NCBI GenBank assembly: GCA_020851565.1
Contig: JADZCN010000102.1
Location: forward strand, 1 to 40,732
Reading direction: 5' to 3'
From: Acidobacteriota bacterium
GTDB lineage: Bacteria; Acidobacteriota; Vicinamibacteria; Vicinamibacterales; UBA2999
Length of the DNA: 40,732 nt
Shown here: in pieces, positions 13,946 to 22,332 of the stretch
Position numbering within the stretch: position 1 is the stretch's first letter
How the letters are laid out: each line of letters opens with the position of its first letter
The notes under the pieces: model-generated
Seen by the model: only the letters and a program-made list of their open reading frames with translations
Told to the model about the DNA's origin: nothing
The model's database searches: none
Program-made: the position numbers and the translations under genes

Positions 13946-14911
13946 TCAGCCGAGGGTCAGCGGAAGGCCGAAGAGGGGGAACAGCGTCTCGACGTCGAGG
14001 AAGGATGTCCAGCCCGCGATGCGGCCTTCCCGGAGTTCGAGAACGGCCAGCGCCCATGCCCGGTGCGGGCCACCGGCTTCGCCCGGCCGGTACTGCGCAA
14101 AGGCGGCCGTGCCGTTGGCCTCGGTCGGCACCAGGCGCGAGCCCCGGCACCCACAGCCGCGGCCGAGCAGCCAGGCCCGCACGGCCTCCGGGCCCTGCAG
14201 CCACAAGCTGTAGGGAGGCATCGAGAACGCAGCGTCCTCCCGCAGCAGCGAGACCAGTTCGTCCACGTCGTAGCGGTGGAACGCATCGACGTACCGCCGG
14301 AGCAGGCGACGCTCGTCCTCCGCCAGCGAGCCCCCGGCCGGCGCCAACGCCTCCAGGCCGGCGTTCCGGCTCGCCAATGTCGTCCGCGCGCGCTGCAGCG
14401 CGCTGTTCACGGCGGCTACCGACATGTCGAGACCTCGGGCGACCTCCGCCGCCGACCATCCGAGCACGTCGGCCAGCAGCAGCGCCGCGCGCTGCCGCGG
14501 CGGCAGGTGCTGCAGGGCCGCGACGAAGGCCAGGCGGATGCTCTGCCGCAGCGCCGCGCGCTCGAACGGATCGGCCTCGGCGGGCAGGACCCTCGCATCG
14601 GGCACCGGCTCGAGCCAGTGCGTCCGCGGGCGGTCGACCAGCTCATCGTTCACAGTGCCGGGCGGCCCCTCTTCGATGGGGCGGAAGCGGCGAGCCTTGT
14701 CCGAGAGCGCGTCGAGGCAGACATTGGTGGCGATGCGATAGAGCCAGGTCTTGAGCGACGCGCGGCCCTCGAACCGATCCAGGCTCTGCCAGGCGCGCAC
14801 GAAGGTGTCCTGCGCGGCGTCCTCGGCATCGGCGGCCGAGCCCAGCATCCGGTAGCAGTGGCCCGTGATCGCGGGGCGATGGGTCTCGAGCTCGGCAATG
14901 TCGACGGCCAT
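13946..14911 (-). CDS. ECF sigma factor with C-terminal SnoaL-like domain (SigJ/ECF41-type)
   Basis: 321 residues. Sigma region 2 is at about 8-75 ([14 protein letters not shown], then [17 protein letters not shown]) and region 4 at about 130-180 ([20 protein letters not shown] and the HTH). The remaining 140 residues form an NTF2/SnoaL-like domain ([33 protein letters not shown]). In ECF41/ECF56 and SigJ-like factors this extension replaces a separate anti-sigma factor and can both hold back and assist the sigma. The adjoining VOC and SRPBCC genes are the likely regulated partners. GGATGG directly precedes the ATG, and a TAAT-containing stretch about 12 bases upstream may be the -10. Confidence 0.92.
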   Translation of the reverse strand: MAVDIAELETHRPAITGHCYRMLGSAADAEDAAQDTFVRAWQSLDRFEGRASLKTWLYRIATNVCLDALSDKARRFRPIEEGPPGTVNDELVDRPRTHWLEPVPDARVLPAEADPFERAALRQSIRLAFVAALQHLPPRQRAALLLADVLGWSAAEVARGLDMSVAAVNSALQRARTTLASRNAGLEALAPAGGSLAEDERRLLRRYVDAFHRYDVDELVSLLREDAAFSMPPYSLWLQGPEAVRAWLLGRGCGCRGSRLVPTEANGTAAFAQYRPGEAGGPHRAWALAVLELREGRIAGWTSFLDVETLFPLFGLPLTLG

Positions 14912-15050
14912 CCATCCTGATTAGCAGAGCCGGTCGGAAGCGGTCAAATCGCGCGCGCCAGCGGGGCCTACGCCCGCACCCAGCGCAGCCGCGCGAGCGC
15001 CGATGCCCCCCGGCACCGCCCTTGCACCAACCTGCCCCAGGAGGCGAAAG

Positions 15051-15455
15051 ATGACGGAAACCCGGTACGGCCTGCAGGTGAGGCTGCCGATCCCCTATGA
15101 CGAGGCGGTGGAGAGAGCGACGGCCGCCCTCAAGCAGGAAGGTTTCGGGGTGCTGACCAGCATCGACGTGAAACAGACCCTGAAGGCCAAGCTGGATGCG
15201 GACTTCCGGAAGTACGTCATCCTCGGGGCCTGCAACCCGCCCCTGGCCCACAAGGCCCTCTCCGCGGATCTCGACGTGGGGTTGCTCCTCCCCTGCAACG
15301 TCACGGTCTACGAAGACGCGCCAGGCACATCGGTCGTCACGGCGGTGGCCCCGGTGGCGATGCTCTCGGCCGCCGGCGGTTCGGCGGCGCTGGACGAGGT
15401 GTCGAAGGAGGCCGAGACACGCCTGAAGCGCGTGATGGCGTCCCTCGAATCGTAG
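15051..15455 (+). CDS. DUF302 domain protein
   Basis: 134 residues from an ATG with AGGAGG at 15039-15044. The DUF302 signature runs through the protein: IPYDEAVERATAALKQEGFG, then an LDADFRKYVILGACNPPLAH segment, and CNVTVYED. In this family the conserved cysteine in GACNP and the nearby His have been suggested to bind a ligand or metal, but the function is not established. It lacks a signal peptide. It is divergent from the ECF operon and 64 bp upstream of the PQQ dehydrogenase gene, which appears to have its own promoter. Confidence 0.92.
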   Translation: MTETRYGLQVRLPIPYDEAVERATAALKQEGFGVLTSIDVKQTLKAKLDADFRKYVILGACNPPLAHKALSADLDVGLLLPCNVTVYEDAPGTSVVTAVAPVAMLSAAGGSAALDEVSKEAETRLKRVMASLES

Positions 15456-15484
15456 GCGAGGCAGCGGGCGTGGACGGGAGGCCG

Positions 15485-15513
15485 TTGTCGGGCTTCGACC
15501 CACCTGCTAGAGT
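15485..15513 (+). promoter_or_regulatory. Predicted promoter of the PQQ dehydrogenase
   Basis: TTGTCG at 15485-15490 and TAGAGT at 15508-15513 are 17 bp apart. The ATG at 15520 is only six bases beyond the -10, with no Shine-Dalgarno, so the transcript is likely leaderless. Confidence 0.5.
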
Positions 15514-15519
15514 GTCGCC

Positions 15520-17526
15520 ATGCATGGGACCCTTCAGACCCGCGTTGTGCGCGTCGGCCTCTGTTCGCTCGTCGTCGGCGCCCTCTCGCTGCCGTTGGCC
15601 GGCCAGGGCGTGAGCCCGATTTCCGCCGGCACAACGAACGGCGAGTGGCCCACGTATGGTGGCGACCTCGCGAGCCGCCGCTACTCGCCGCTGGATCAGG
15701 TCAATGCTGCGAACTTCAACAAGCTCGAGATCGCGTGGCGCTTCAAGACCGAGAACCTGGGGCCAACGCCGGAGTTCCAGTTCCAGGCCACGCCGCTCAT
15801 GGTGAAGGGCACGCTCTACTTCACGGCCGGATCGCGGCGCGCCGCCGTGGCCGTGGACGCCGGGACCGGCGAGATGAAATGGATGCACAGCATCGACGAG
15901 GGACCGCGCGGCCAGGCGGCGCCGCGGCGCCTCTCGGGCCGCGGCCTCTCGTACTGGACCGACGGGCAGGCAGAGCGCATCCTCTACGTCACGCCGGGGT
16001 ATCAGCTCATCGCGCTGGAGGCGAAGACCGGAGACCGTATCCCGTCGTTCGGCAAGGACGGCATCGTCGATCTGAAGCTGGAGATGGATCAGGAGATGGA
16101 CCTCGTGAAGGGCGAGGTCGGGCTCCACTCCGCGCCGGTCGTCGCCGGCAACACCATCATCATCGGCGCGGCGCACATGGAGGGCGGCGCGCCCCGCAGC
16201 CGGACCAACCAGAAGGGCTTCGTGCGCGGCTACGACGTGCGCACCGGCAAGCGCCTGTGGATCTTCAAGACCATCCCGTCCCCGGGCGAGTTCGGCAACG
16301 AGACCTGGGAGAAGGACGCGTGGACCTACAGCGGCAACACGGGCGTCTGGGCCCAGATGACCGTGGACGAGGAACTGGGCCTGGCCTACATGCCCGTGGA
16401 GCTGCCGACCGGCGACTACTACGGCGGACATCGCCCGGGGAACAGCCTGTTCAGTGAAAGCCTCGTCGCGGTGGATCTGAAGACCGGCCAGCGTAAGTGG
16501 CACTACCAGCTGGTGCACCACGGCATCTGGGATCACGACATCCCGTGCGCGCCCATCCTGGCCGACCTGAACATCGACGGCAAGACCGTGAAGGCCGTGG
16601 CGCAGGCCACCAAGCAGGGCTGGGTGTATGTGTTCGATCGCGTCACCGGCCAGCCCGTGTGGCCGATTGAAGAGCGGCCGGTCGAGAAGGGTGACGTGCC
16701 CGGGGAGTGGTACTCGCCGACGCAGCCCTTCGTCACGAAACCGCCGGCCTTCGAACGCCAGGGCGTGGCGATCGACGATCTCATCGACTTCACGCCCGAG
16801 CTGCGTGCCGAGGCGGTGAAGCTGGTGCAGCAGTACAAGATCGGGCCGCTGTTCACGCCGCCCGTCGTCAGCAAGTGGGAAGGGCCCCGCGCCACGCTGA
16901 TGCTGCCGAACGTGACGGGCGGTGCGAACTGGCAGGGCGGGTCGCTGGATCCGGAAACGAACTATTTCTACATCTTCTCGAACACCGGGGTGTCGGCGCT
17001 GGGCCTCGCGCCGGGCGACGGCGTGAAGTCGGACATGCTCTACGTCCGCGGCTTCGCCAGCGATCCCAACGACAAGAGCGGGCGTCCGGCATTCCCGAAC
17101 ACCAACGTGCAGGGCCTTCCGCTGATCAAGCCGCCCTACGGCCGTATCACGGCGCTCGACCTGAACAAGGGCACGCTGGCGTGGCAGATCGCGCACGGCG
17201 ACACGCCGGACAACGTCAAGAACCATCCCGCGCTCAAGGGCCTGGACATCCCGCGCACCGGACGCCAGGGGCGGATCGGGGTGCTCACCACGAAGACGCT
17301 GGTGATCGCCGGCGAGGGCGGCATGAACACCACGCCCCAGGGCCGCGGCGCGATGCTGCGCGCGTACGACAAGGCCACGGGCGCCGACGCGGGAGCTGTC
17401 TACATGCCGGCGCCCCAGTCCGGGTCGCCCATGACCTACCTGCTGAACGGGCAGCAGTACATCACGGTATCGGTGAGCGCCCCCGGCTTCCCGGGGGAGC
17501 TGATCGCGTACCGGCTCGGGAAGTAG
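15520..17526 (+). CDS. PQQ-dependent dehydrogenase (quinoprotein, mGDH-like propeller)
   Basis: 668 residues with a signal peptide (about 1-29, ending PLAGQ), so the enzyme is periplasmic. The rest is an eight-bladed quinoprotein beta-propeller. Visible landmarks are GEWPTYGGDLASRRYSPLDQ near the start, blade motifs such as AVDAGTGEMKW, ALEAKTGDRIPSFG, VDLKTGQRKW and ALDLNKGTLAW, and HHGIWDHDIP at about 333-342, a PQQ-site signature of membrane glucose dehydrogenase-type enzymes. Unlike E. coli Gcd it has no N-terminal membrane domain and no cytochrome domain, so electrons must pass to a separate carrier; cytochromes are encoded elsewhere in the window. The substrate (sugar or alcohol) is not determinable here. 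A strong terminator follows. Confidence 0.92.
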   Translation: MHGTLQTRVVRVGLCSLVVGALSLPLAGQGVSPISAGTTNGEWPTYGGDLASRRYSPLDQVNAANFNKLEIAWRFKTENLGPTPEFQFQATPLMVKGTLYFTAGSRRAAVAVDAGTGEMKWMHSIDEGPRGQAAPRRLSGRGLSYWTDGQAERILYVTPGYQLIALEAKTGDRIPSFGKDGIVDLKLEMDQEMDLVKGEVGLHSAPVVAGNTIIIGAAHMEGGAPRSRTNQKGFVRGYDVRTGKRLWIFKTIPSPGEFGNETWEKDAWTYSGNTGVWAQMTVDEELGLAYMPVELPTGDYYGGHRPGNSLFSESLVAVDLKTGQRKWHYQLVHHGIWDHDIPCAPILADLNIDGKTVKAVAQATKQGWVYVFDRVTGQPVWPIEERPVEKGDVPGEWYSPTQPFVTKPPAFERQGVAIDDLIDFTPELRAEAVKLVQQYKIGPLFTPPVVSKWEGPRATLMLPNVTGGANWQGGSLDPETNYFYIFSNTGVSALGLAPGDGVKSDMLYVRGFASDPNDKSGRPAFPNTNVQGLPLIKPPYGRITALDLNKGTLAWQIAHGDTPDNVKNHPALKGLDIPRTGRQGRIGVLTTKTLVIAGEGGMNTTPQGRGAMLRAYDKATGADAGAVYMPAPQSGSPMTYLLNGQQYITVSVSAPGFPGELIAYRLGK

Positions 17527-17527
17527 A

Positions 17528-17585
17528 GAAACCACGAAGGGCTTCGTGCCCTTCGTGGCTCTTCGTGCCTTCGTGGTTTCTTTTT
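17528..17585 (+). terminator. Rho-independent terminator after the PQQ dehydrogenase
   Basis: GAAACCACGAAGG at 17528-17540 pairs perfectly with CCTTCGTGGTTTC at 17568-17580, followed by TTTTT at 17581-17585. The 27-base loop contains more copies of CTTCGTG, so shorter alternative hairpins can also form. It lies between convergent genes; on the minus strand the stem is not followed by a T tract, so it acts mainly on the plus-strand transcript. Confidence 0.85.
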
Positions 17586-17587
17586 CG

Positions 17588-18220
17588 TCACTCCCCCGCC
17601 TGACGCGCGTTGAGGAGCGCCACGACCTCCGAGTCGTCCACCGGCGTGAAGTCGTCGTAGAAGTCGCGCAGCGCGAAGAAGAGCCGCGGGGTGTTCAGGC
17701 ACACGACCTCGTCGGCGTAGGCCCTGGCCAGGTCCAGTGCGCTGGTGGGGGCGACCGGCACCGCCGCCACGATGCGCAACGGCCGCTGGCCCCGCACCGA
17801 CCGGATCGCCGCCACCATCGATGCCCCGGTCGCCAGGCCGTCGTCCACGATGATGGCCGTGTGCCCCGTGGCTGACAGTGGAGCACGCACGGCCGAATAC
17901 ACCTGGCGGCGCCGGCGGATCTCCGCCACCTGCTCGGCCACTTCGTCCGCGTAGAGTTCCGGGCTCACTGCGGTCCTGGCGCCGAAGCGGAAGACCTGCC
18001 CGGCCTCGTCCACGGCACCCATCGCCAGGTCGGGCGCACCTGGCGTCCGCAGCTTCTGGACGAGGACGACGTCGAAGTCGCAGCCCAGGTGGTCGGCGAC
18101 GACTTTTGCCATGGGCACGCCACCGCGGGGCACCCCAAGCACCAGCGGACGCTGGCCGTTGAACCGCCGGAGCTCGTCGGCCAGCAGGCGGGCGGCCATC
18201 TCCCGGTTCGTGAACCGCAT
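17588..18220 (-). CDS. Phosphoribosyltransferase-family protein
   Basis: 210 residues. The PRPP-binding loop IIVDDGLATGAS is at 123-134, and the hood/flexible region includes LVLGVPRGGVPMAKVVADHL and VVLVQKLRTPGAPDLAMGAV. These match the stand-alone phosphoribosyltransferase-like group often found beside dienelactone hydrolase or erythromycin esterase genes. A real transfer reaction is not proven for that group. Start at ATG 18220 because MRFTNREMAARLLADEL is the usual beginning; there is no strong Shine-Dalgarno. It lies 131 bp below the DUF5916 gene on the same strand, separated by a GC-rich repeat, so an operon is uncertain. Confidence 0.88.
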   Translation of the reverse strand: MRFTNREMAARLLADELRRFNGQRPLVLGVPRGGVPMAKVVADHLGCDFDVVLVQKLRTPGAPDLAMGAVDEAGQVFRFGARTAVSPELYADEVAEQVAEIRRRRQVYSAVRAPLSATGHTAIIVDDGLATGASMVAAIRSVRGQRPLRIVAAVPVAPTSALDLARAYADEVVCLNTPRLFFALRDFYDDFTPVDDSEVVALLNARQAGE

Positions 18221-18320
18221 GCCAGGGATGTCTACAAGGAGTCTGCCAACAGGCGCGCGAGGATTTGTTCGCGAACGGTACCCGACGGCCGGCCCCGCGA
18301 AAGCGGGTGACAGGAAGCCG

Positions 18321-18355
18321 GCACCCGCCCGCACCTGTGCGCGCACCCGCCTCAC
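18321..18355. repeat. Short copy of the GTGCGGGCGG 10-bp repeat
   Basis: About three 10-bp units related, in inverted orientation, to the large array at 21061-21190. It overlaps the last bases of the DUF5916 gene, so that gene is flanked by inverted copies of one repeat family. Confidence 0.5.
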
Positions 18356-21015
18356 CTGATCGGCAACCAGAACGTCGTCTTGACCACGAAGAGGTTCGGC
18401 CCCGGCGCGGTGAGGGAGCGGAACATGTCGCGGACGCCGACGTAGTCCCCGATGCTCTCGGTGCTGCCCAGGCTCTGCTGCCACACGACGAACAGCGTGC
18501 TGCCGGGGCGCCATTCCCATCGCAAGACGACATTCGAGCGGAACGAGAGAGTGTTGAAGTCGCGGTTCGGGAGCGTGAAGGCGGCGCCGTCGGCCGTCAC
18601 CGTCTGGCTGCCGTCCGGGTTCACGACCATCGTGGTGCCCTCGGTGCCGTAGATCAGTCGCTGCCGGCTGCGCGGCGCCCACAGCTCTCCATAGTCGTAG
18701 TAGCGGCCCGAGGCCGCGAAGGGCTCGGCGTAGACGTCGATGTTCATGTCGGGCTTCACCGTGAGGCCCATCCGGAACTTCGAGGAGATGGTGCTGCGGT
18801 CGATGAAGGCGAACACGTACCGCGTCCCGTAGGTCTCGGGTCTGCCGCCCGCCAGCGTCGCCACGTACTGCTGCGGCTCCGTCACGCGGTCGAAGAACGG
18901 CTCGGCCGAAAGCTGCCAGCGCGGGCCGGGCCGGAACGACACCGCGCCGCTGATCCGCTTCACCGACGCCCCGTCGTCGTTCCGGCTGATGGTCCCGTTG
19001 AGGGTCACGCGGGTCTGAGACGCCGTGCGGTTGCCCACGCTCACCTGCGTCGTCCAGCCGGGGCCACGGGCCATCAGCGGCCCCCCGCGGGTCAGGCTGA
19101 CGCTCAACTGCGGCTGGTTGCGGATCACCGACACGTTGGTCGTCCAGAAGTTGGCCCACGTCAGGTTGGCCTGGGTCCTGATGCTCCCGTCCTGGCGCAG
19201 CCAGCGGAGGGTCGAGTCGTTCGACACGTTGAACGTGAAGGCGTAGCCGCGGAAGACGCGGCCCGGCTGGGTTTCTCGATACGTGAGGCTGCCAGAGACC
19301 AGCAAACCATCCGCGCCGTTCAGGATGGCCAGGTCGTTGGTCTCGAAGTTGACGGAGTCGAGCTTCGTGCTGACACCCCACAACCAGTGCCGGCCGCCCG
19401 TCCGGTCGAAGTTCGCCTGCGCCGTCCAGCCGGCCAGCGAGGTCAGCGTGGGGTCCAGCCTCGAGTAGTCCCGGTCCGGCCGCTGGGCGAAGTGCGCACT
19501 CGAGCGCTGGACGCGCTCCATGGCGTGCTCTGTCCCGTCGATGTACGAGCCGCCCGCTGCCGCACGGAACTCGTACTGGCCACCGGCGAAGCGCAACAGC
19601 GTATTCCCGGCGAAGGCGACAGCGTTCCGTGCATAGAGGTCGGCGAGAGGGTCCGCGTTCTCGAAGTCGCGGTGCACGAGGCTGGCGAACAGGCCCGCAG
19701 TGGACGCGTTCGCGCCGAACTCCTGCAGCACCCGGGCAACGCCGTAATAGGCGCGCGGCGCCACGCGAACGCTCTCCTCGGTTCCGAGGCTCTCGCTGGC
19801 GACGTCTGCCGACTCTCCGGCAGTGGCTGCGCCCAGGAAGGCCAGGGACGTCTTCGATGGCAGCCGCCCGGTGAGCTTCGCGGCCCCGAGGATCGTCGTG
19901 GCCGACGGGTAATCCACGTAGTCGCCCTGGGCCGGGCCAATCGGCCGGGTGCCGATGCGCCGCGAGTAGTAGAAGTTGGGGTGCCCGATGTTGAACAGGG
20001 ACGAGCCCTCGAGAAAGAACGGGCGCCGCTCGGTGAAGCGCGTCTCGAACGCCGTGAGGTTCACTTCGGCGGGGTCGGCCTCCACCTGGCCGAAGTCGGG
20101 ATTGATGGTCGCGTCGATGGTGAGGTTCGGTCCGAGGCCGACCTTCACGTCGGCACCGACCCTGGCGCCGGCGTTGGCGCCCTGCAGGAACGGGTTGCGG
20201 CCCGCGGCCTCGCCGTACACCGTGGAGGTGCCTGCCACGTACGGCAGCAACTCGATGCGGCGGGTCGGGCGGACGTCGGAGACGCCCTGCAGGTCGCCAA
20301 AGCGCGACGACCATGCGCGCACCGTGCGCGGGATGAGCACCCAGGTGTCCTCCTCGTTGATCGAAGGACGGAACCGCTGCACGTTGAGGCCCCAGGTCAG
20401 CGCGTCCTCGGGGTTGAAGCGCAGCTGCGTGAACGGAATCCAGATCTCGACGCTCCACCCGCTGTCATCGATGGACGTGCGCGCGCCCCAGACCAGGTCG
20501 AAGGTCGTGTCGAAGCTGTCCTCGTTGTCGGTGCCGTGGTAGCGGTCGACGCGGACGCCGGCGGCCGTGACCCCCAGCACCACCGACGTGCGCCGGTCCA
20601 GGAATGTGTCGAGCGCGATCAGGATGTGCTCGGCCTGATCGGTGTTGTCGCGGCGGCCGAGCGGCGCCTGGATCTCCTTTGCGTTCCGCGCCCACATCCG
20701 TGCGCCCACGTAGAAGGCGCCGTCATCGTAGGCGAACCGCACCTCCATGTCGTCGGTGGGCACCGCGCCCTGCTCGGGCTCCTTCTGGACGAAGTCGGAG
20801 ATGGCCGACGACCGTCCCCACACGGTCTCGTCCAGGCGCCCGTCCACGCGAATGGCCCCGCCCTCGACACGCGTGGCGGTCGCCTGCTTTCGCCCGCCGG
20901 GCGCCGGCAGGTTGGGTGCGGGAATGGCGGCGGGGTTCTGGGCCTGAGCGCTCGCGGCCCTCGCGGCGGGCGGACAGAAGAGGAGAGCACAGGTGAGGAA
21001 GAACGCGCGGGTCAT
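18352..21015 (-). CDS. DUF5916 outer-membrane protein with CBM9-like N-terminal domain
   Basis: 887 residues with a signal peptide (about 1-22). A CBM9-like carbohydrate-binding fold follows at about 47-225: IRVDGRLDETVWGRSSAISD, FAYDDGAFYVGARMWA, GWSVEIWIPFTQLRF. The remaining 650 residues are alternating amphipathic strands rich in aromatic and Gly residues, as in the DUF5916 beta-barrel, ending in TTFWLPIR. In Bacteroidota and Acidobacteriota such proteins sit in the outer membrane and are presumed to bind or pass carbohydrates or hydrolysis products. The function is not established. Its ATG overlaps the TGA of an eight-codon leader ORF (21012-21038), and inverted repeat copies flank the gene. 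Confidence 0.9.
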   Translation of the reverse strand: MTRAFFLTCALLFCPPAARAASAQAQNPAAIPAPNLPAPGGRKQATATRVEGGAIRVDGRLDETVWGRSSAISDFVQKEPEQGAVPTDDMEVRFAYDDGAFYVGARMWARNAKEIQAPLGRRDNTDQAEHILIALDTFLDRRTSVVLGVTAAGVRVDRYHGTDNEDSFDTTFDLVWGARTSIDDSGWSVEIWIPFTQLRFNPEDALTWGLNVQRFRPSINEEDTWVLIPRTVRAWSSRFGDLQGVSDVRPTRRIELLPYVAGTSTVYGEAAGRNPFLQGANAGARVGADVKVGLGPNLTIDATINPDFGQVEADPAEVNLTAFETRFTERRPFFLEGSSLFNIGHPNFYYSRRIGTRPIGPAQGDYVDYPSATTILGAAKLTGRLPSKTSLAFLGAATAGESADVASESLGTEESVRVAPRAYYGVARVLQEFGANASTAGLFASLVHRDFENADPLADLYARNAVAFAGNTLLRFAGGQYEFRAAAGGSYIDGTEHAMERVQRSSAHFAQRPDRDYSRLDPTLTSLAGWTAQANFDRTGGRHWLWGVSTKLDSVNFETNDLAILNGADGLLVSGSLTYRETQPGRVFRGYAFTFNVSNDSTLRWLRQDGSIRTQANLTWANFWTTNVSVIRNQPQLSVSLTRGGPLMARGPGWTTQVSVGNRTASQTRVTLNGTISRNDDGASVKRISGAVSFRPGPRWQLSAEPFFDRVTEPQQYVATLAGGRPETYGTRYVFAFIDRSTISSKFRMGLTVKPDMNIDVYAEPFAASGRYYDYGELWAPRSRQRLIYGTEGTTMVVNPDGSQTVTADGAAFTLPNRDFNTLSFRSNVVLRWEWRPGSTLFVVWQQSLGSTESIGDYVGVRDMFRSLTAPGPNLFVVKTTFWLPIR

Positions 21016-21038
21016 GCCCTCCGGACCGGACGAGTCAT
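21012..21038 (-). CDS. Possible eight-codon leaderless leader peptide
   Basis: An ATG at 21038 lies eight bases after a TAGAAT box and opens MTRPVRRA followed by TGA. The TGA overlaps the ATG of the DUF5916 gene in the arrangement ATGA, and the codons CGG AGG supply a GGAGG just before that ATG. A leaderless ribosome finishing this peptide would arrive at the DUF5916 start, so it may serve as a loading device. It is inferred from position only. Confidence 0.4.
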   Translation of the reverse strand: MTRPVRRA

Positions 21039-21046
21039 CGCGGGAG

Positions 21047-21052
21047 ATTCTA
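21047..21052 (-). promoter_or_regulatory. Predicted -10 box TAGAAT for the DUF5916 gene
   Basis: Minus-strand TAGAAT at 21052-21047 fits the consensus well. With a 17-bp spacer the -35 position reads TTCGCA (21075-21070), which lies inside the GTTCGCAC part of the upstream tandem array, so the array may contribute the promoter's -35 region. Confidence 0.5.
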
Positions 21053-21060
21053 GTTCAGGT

Positions 21061-21190
21061 GCGGGCGGGTGCGAACGTGTGCGGGCGGGTGCGAACGGGT
21101 GCGAGCGGGTGCGAACGGGTGCGGGCGGGTGCGAACAGGTGCGGGCGGGCGCGAACGGGTGCGGGCGGGTGCGAACAGGTGCGGGCGGCG
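21061..21190. repeat. 10-bp/20-bp tandem array (GCGGGCGGGT / GCGAACGGGT)
   Basis: Thirteen 10-bp units fill 130 bp, mostly alternating GCGGGCGGGT and GCGAACGGGT with a few substitutions, giving a 20-bp composite period. A 10-bp period places every unit on the same face of the DNA helix. The array lies between the DUF5916 gene and the netrin-like gene; the gap 21016-21212 holds nothing else apart from the -10 box and leader ORF. Confidence 0.9.
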
Positions 21191-21212
21191 GGTTGGGGCG
21201 CAGGCGCCGGCG

Positions 21213-22277
21213 CTACGGCTCGCGTCGGCGGACCACGATCGGAGACAGGACGCGCAGTTCCCCCTCATCGAGCTCGACGACGGGCGGATCGGACCGGGCT
21301 GGCGCCCAGGGACTCTGGAGACCGGGGCCCCGCTGCAGGTTCACGCCCACGACGTAACGGCCGGCGGGAAGCCTGCGGAACTCGAACCGCCCGAGCGCGT
21401 CGGTGGGCGTGATCCCGTAGTGGGGCTGATCCTTCTGCAGCGGGACTTCGAGCCGGATCTCGACAATCGTAGAGGGCACCGCGTTTCCGTCCGAATCCAC
21501 CAGCGAGCCGCTGATTACGCCGTTCACGGCGTACGAGACGTCGAGCCGGGCGCACGCGTGCGCATGGGCGAGGCGCAGCGGGCGCCCGCCGGTGGAGAGC
21601 TGCCCGGAGAGCTCCGGCCTCGACGGGAACTCGGTGCGGACCTCGTATTCGCCGCGAGGCAGCCCGTCGAATCGGTAACGCCCGTCGGCGTCGGTGAGGA
21701 CGGACCGTTCCACCTGGCCGGACACGTAGACGGACACCCCCTCGAGGGGACGCCGGGACGACTCGGACGGCGCGGCGACGGAGAACCTGTCCTGATCCAG
21801 CGTGACCCGCCCGAAGATCGACCCGCCCGAAGAGGGCTGCTGAAGGCCCCGCAGGTAGGACAGCAGTTCGGTGGCCTGCTCAACCGGCCGGGTCTGGTTG
21901 CAGACGCCGGTTCTCAACGCGCCGGTCGCGGCGTTCCTGGTTGCGTGCACGACATACCGGCGGCCGACCTCGAAGGGATATCCGCAGTCGGCGTCGCTCA
22001 TGCCTGTCGTCACCCAGCCGGACGCCTCGCCGATCCAGCCCCTGGAGTCCTGGAACGTGACCTTGCGATACAGGTAGCGTCCGTTGGGCGTCGGCTCCTC
22101 CTCCTGCGCAATGGACACCACGGTGCCTTCGAACACGACCGGCGCAGACTCTTCCCCGCCCATCCACAACTGCTGGCACGGCGGCATGCCGCCGCCGCAC
22201 GTGCAGGCCCAGGCAGGCGCAGGCACGAGCATCCAGGCGAACAGGACCAGCAAACCCGGCCAGACCCGTCGTGGCAT
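21213..22277 (-). CDS. Secreted protein with netrin/TIMP-like N-terminus and carboxypeptidase-regulatory-like domains
   Basis: 354 residues from the ATG at 22277 (AGAGG six bases upstream); longer in-frame starts add a segment without signal character. The signal peptide (1-24, ending PAWA) is predicted to leave a mature N-terminus CTCGGG. That Cys-Thr-Cys start, with VVFEGTVVSI and later cysteines (DADCGYPF, GVCNQ), resembles the netrin-like (NTR) fold of TIMPs. Residues about 150-225 and 255-325 are two CnaB/carboxypeptidase-regulatory-like beta-sandwiches (LTDADGRYRFDGLPRGEYEV; TDALGRFEFRRLPAGRYVV). The protein is probably periplasmic or surface-bound. It is not a lipoprotein by motif. No protease is adjacent, so an inhibitor role is only a thought from the fold. 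Confidence 0.78.
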   Translation of the reverse strand: MPRRVWPGLLVLFAWMLVPAPAWACTCGGGMPPCQQLWMGGEESAPVVFEGTVVSIAQEEEPTPNGRYLYRKVTFQDSRGWIGEASGWVTTGMSDADCGYPFEVGRRYVVHATRNAATGALRTGVCNQTRPVEQATELLSYLRGLQQPSSGGSIFGRVTLDQDRFSVAAPSESSRRPLEGVSVYVSGQVERSVLTDADGRYRFDGLPRGEYEVRTEFPSRPELSGQLSTGGRPLRLAHAHACARLDVSYAVNGVISGSLVDSDGNAVPSTIVEIRLEVPLQKDQPHYGITPTDALGRFEFRRLPAGRYVVGVNLQRGPGLQSPWAPARSDPPVVELDEGELRVLSPIVVRRREP

Positions 22278-22332
22278 CAGCCGCCTCTCCGGAATGGGCA
22301 CCCGCACCATGTTCTTGGCTGAAGGCACTGCC

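Noticed and set aside
15337..17535. A 732-codon minus-strand frame opposite the PQQ dehydrogenase
   Set aside because: No recognisable motif and composition typical of antisense shadows in GC-rich DNA.
18265..21357. A 1,030-codon open frame on the plus strand opposite the DUF5916 gene
   Set aside because: Shadow frame caused by high GC codon use; Arg/Gly/His-rich translation with no domain, while the minus strand encodes a recognised family.
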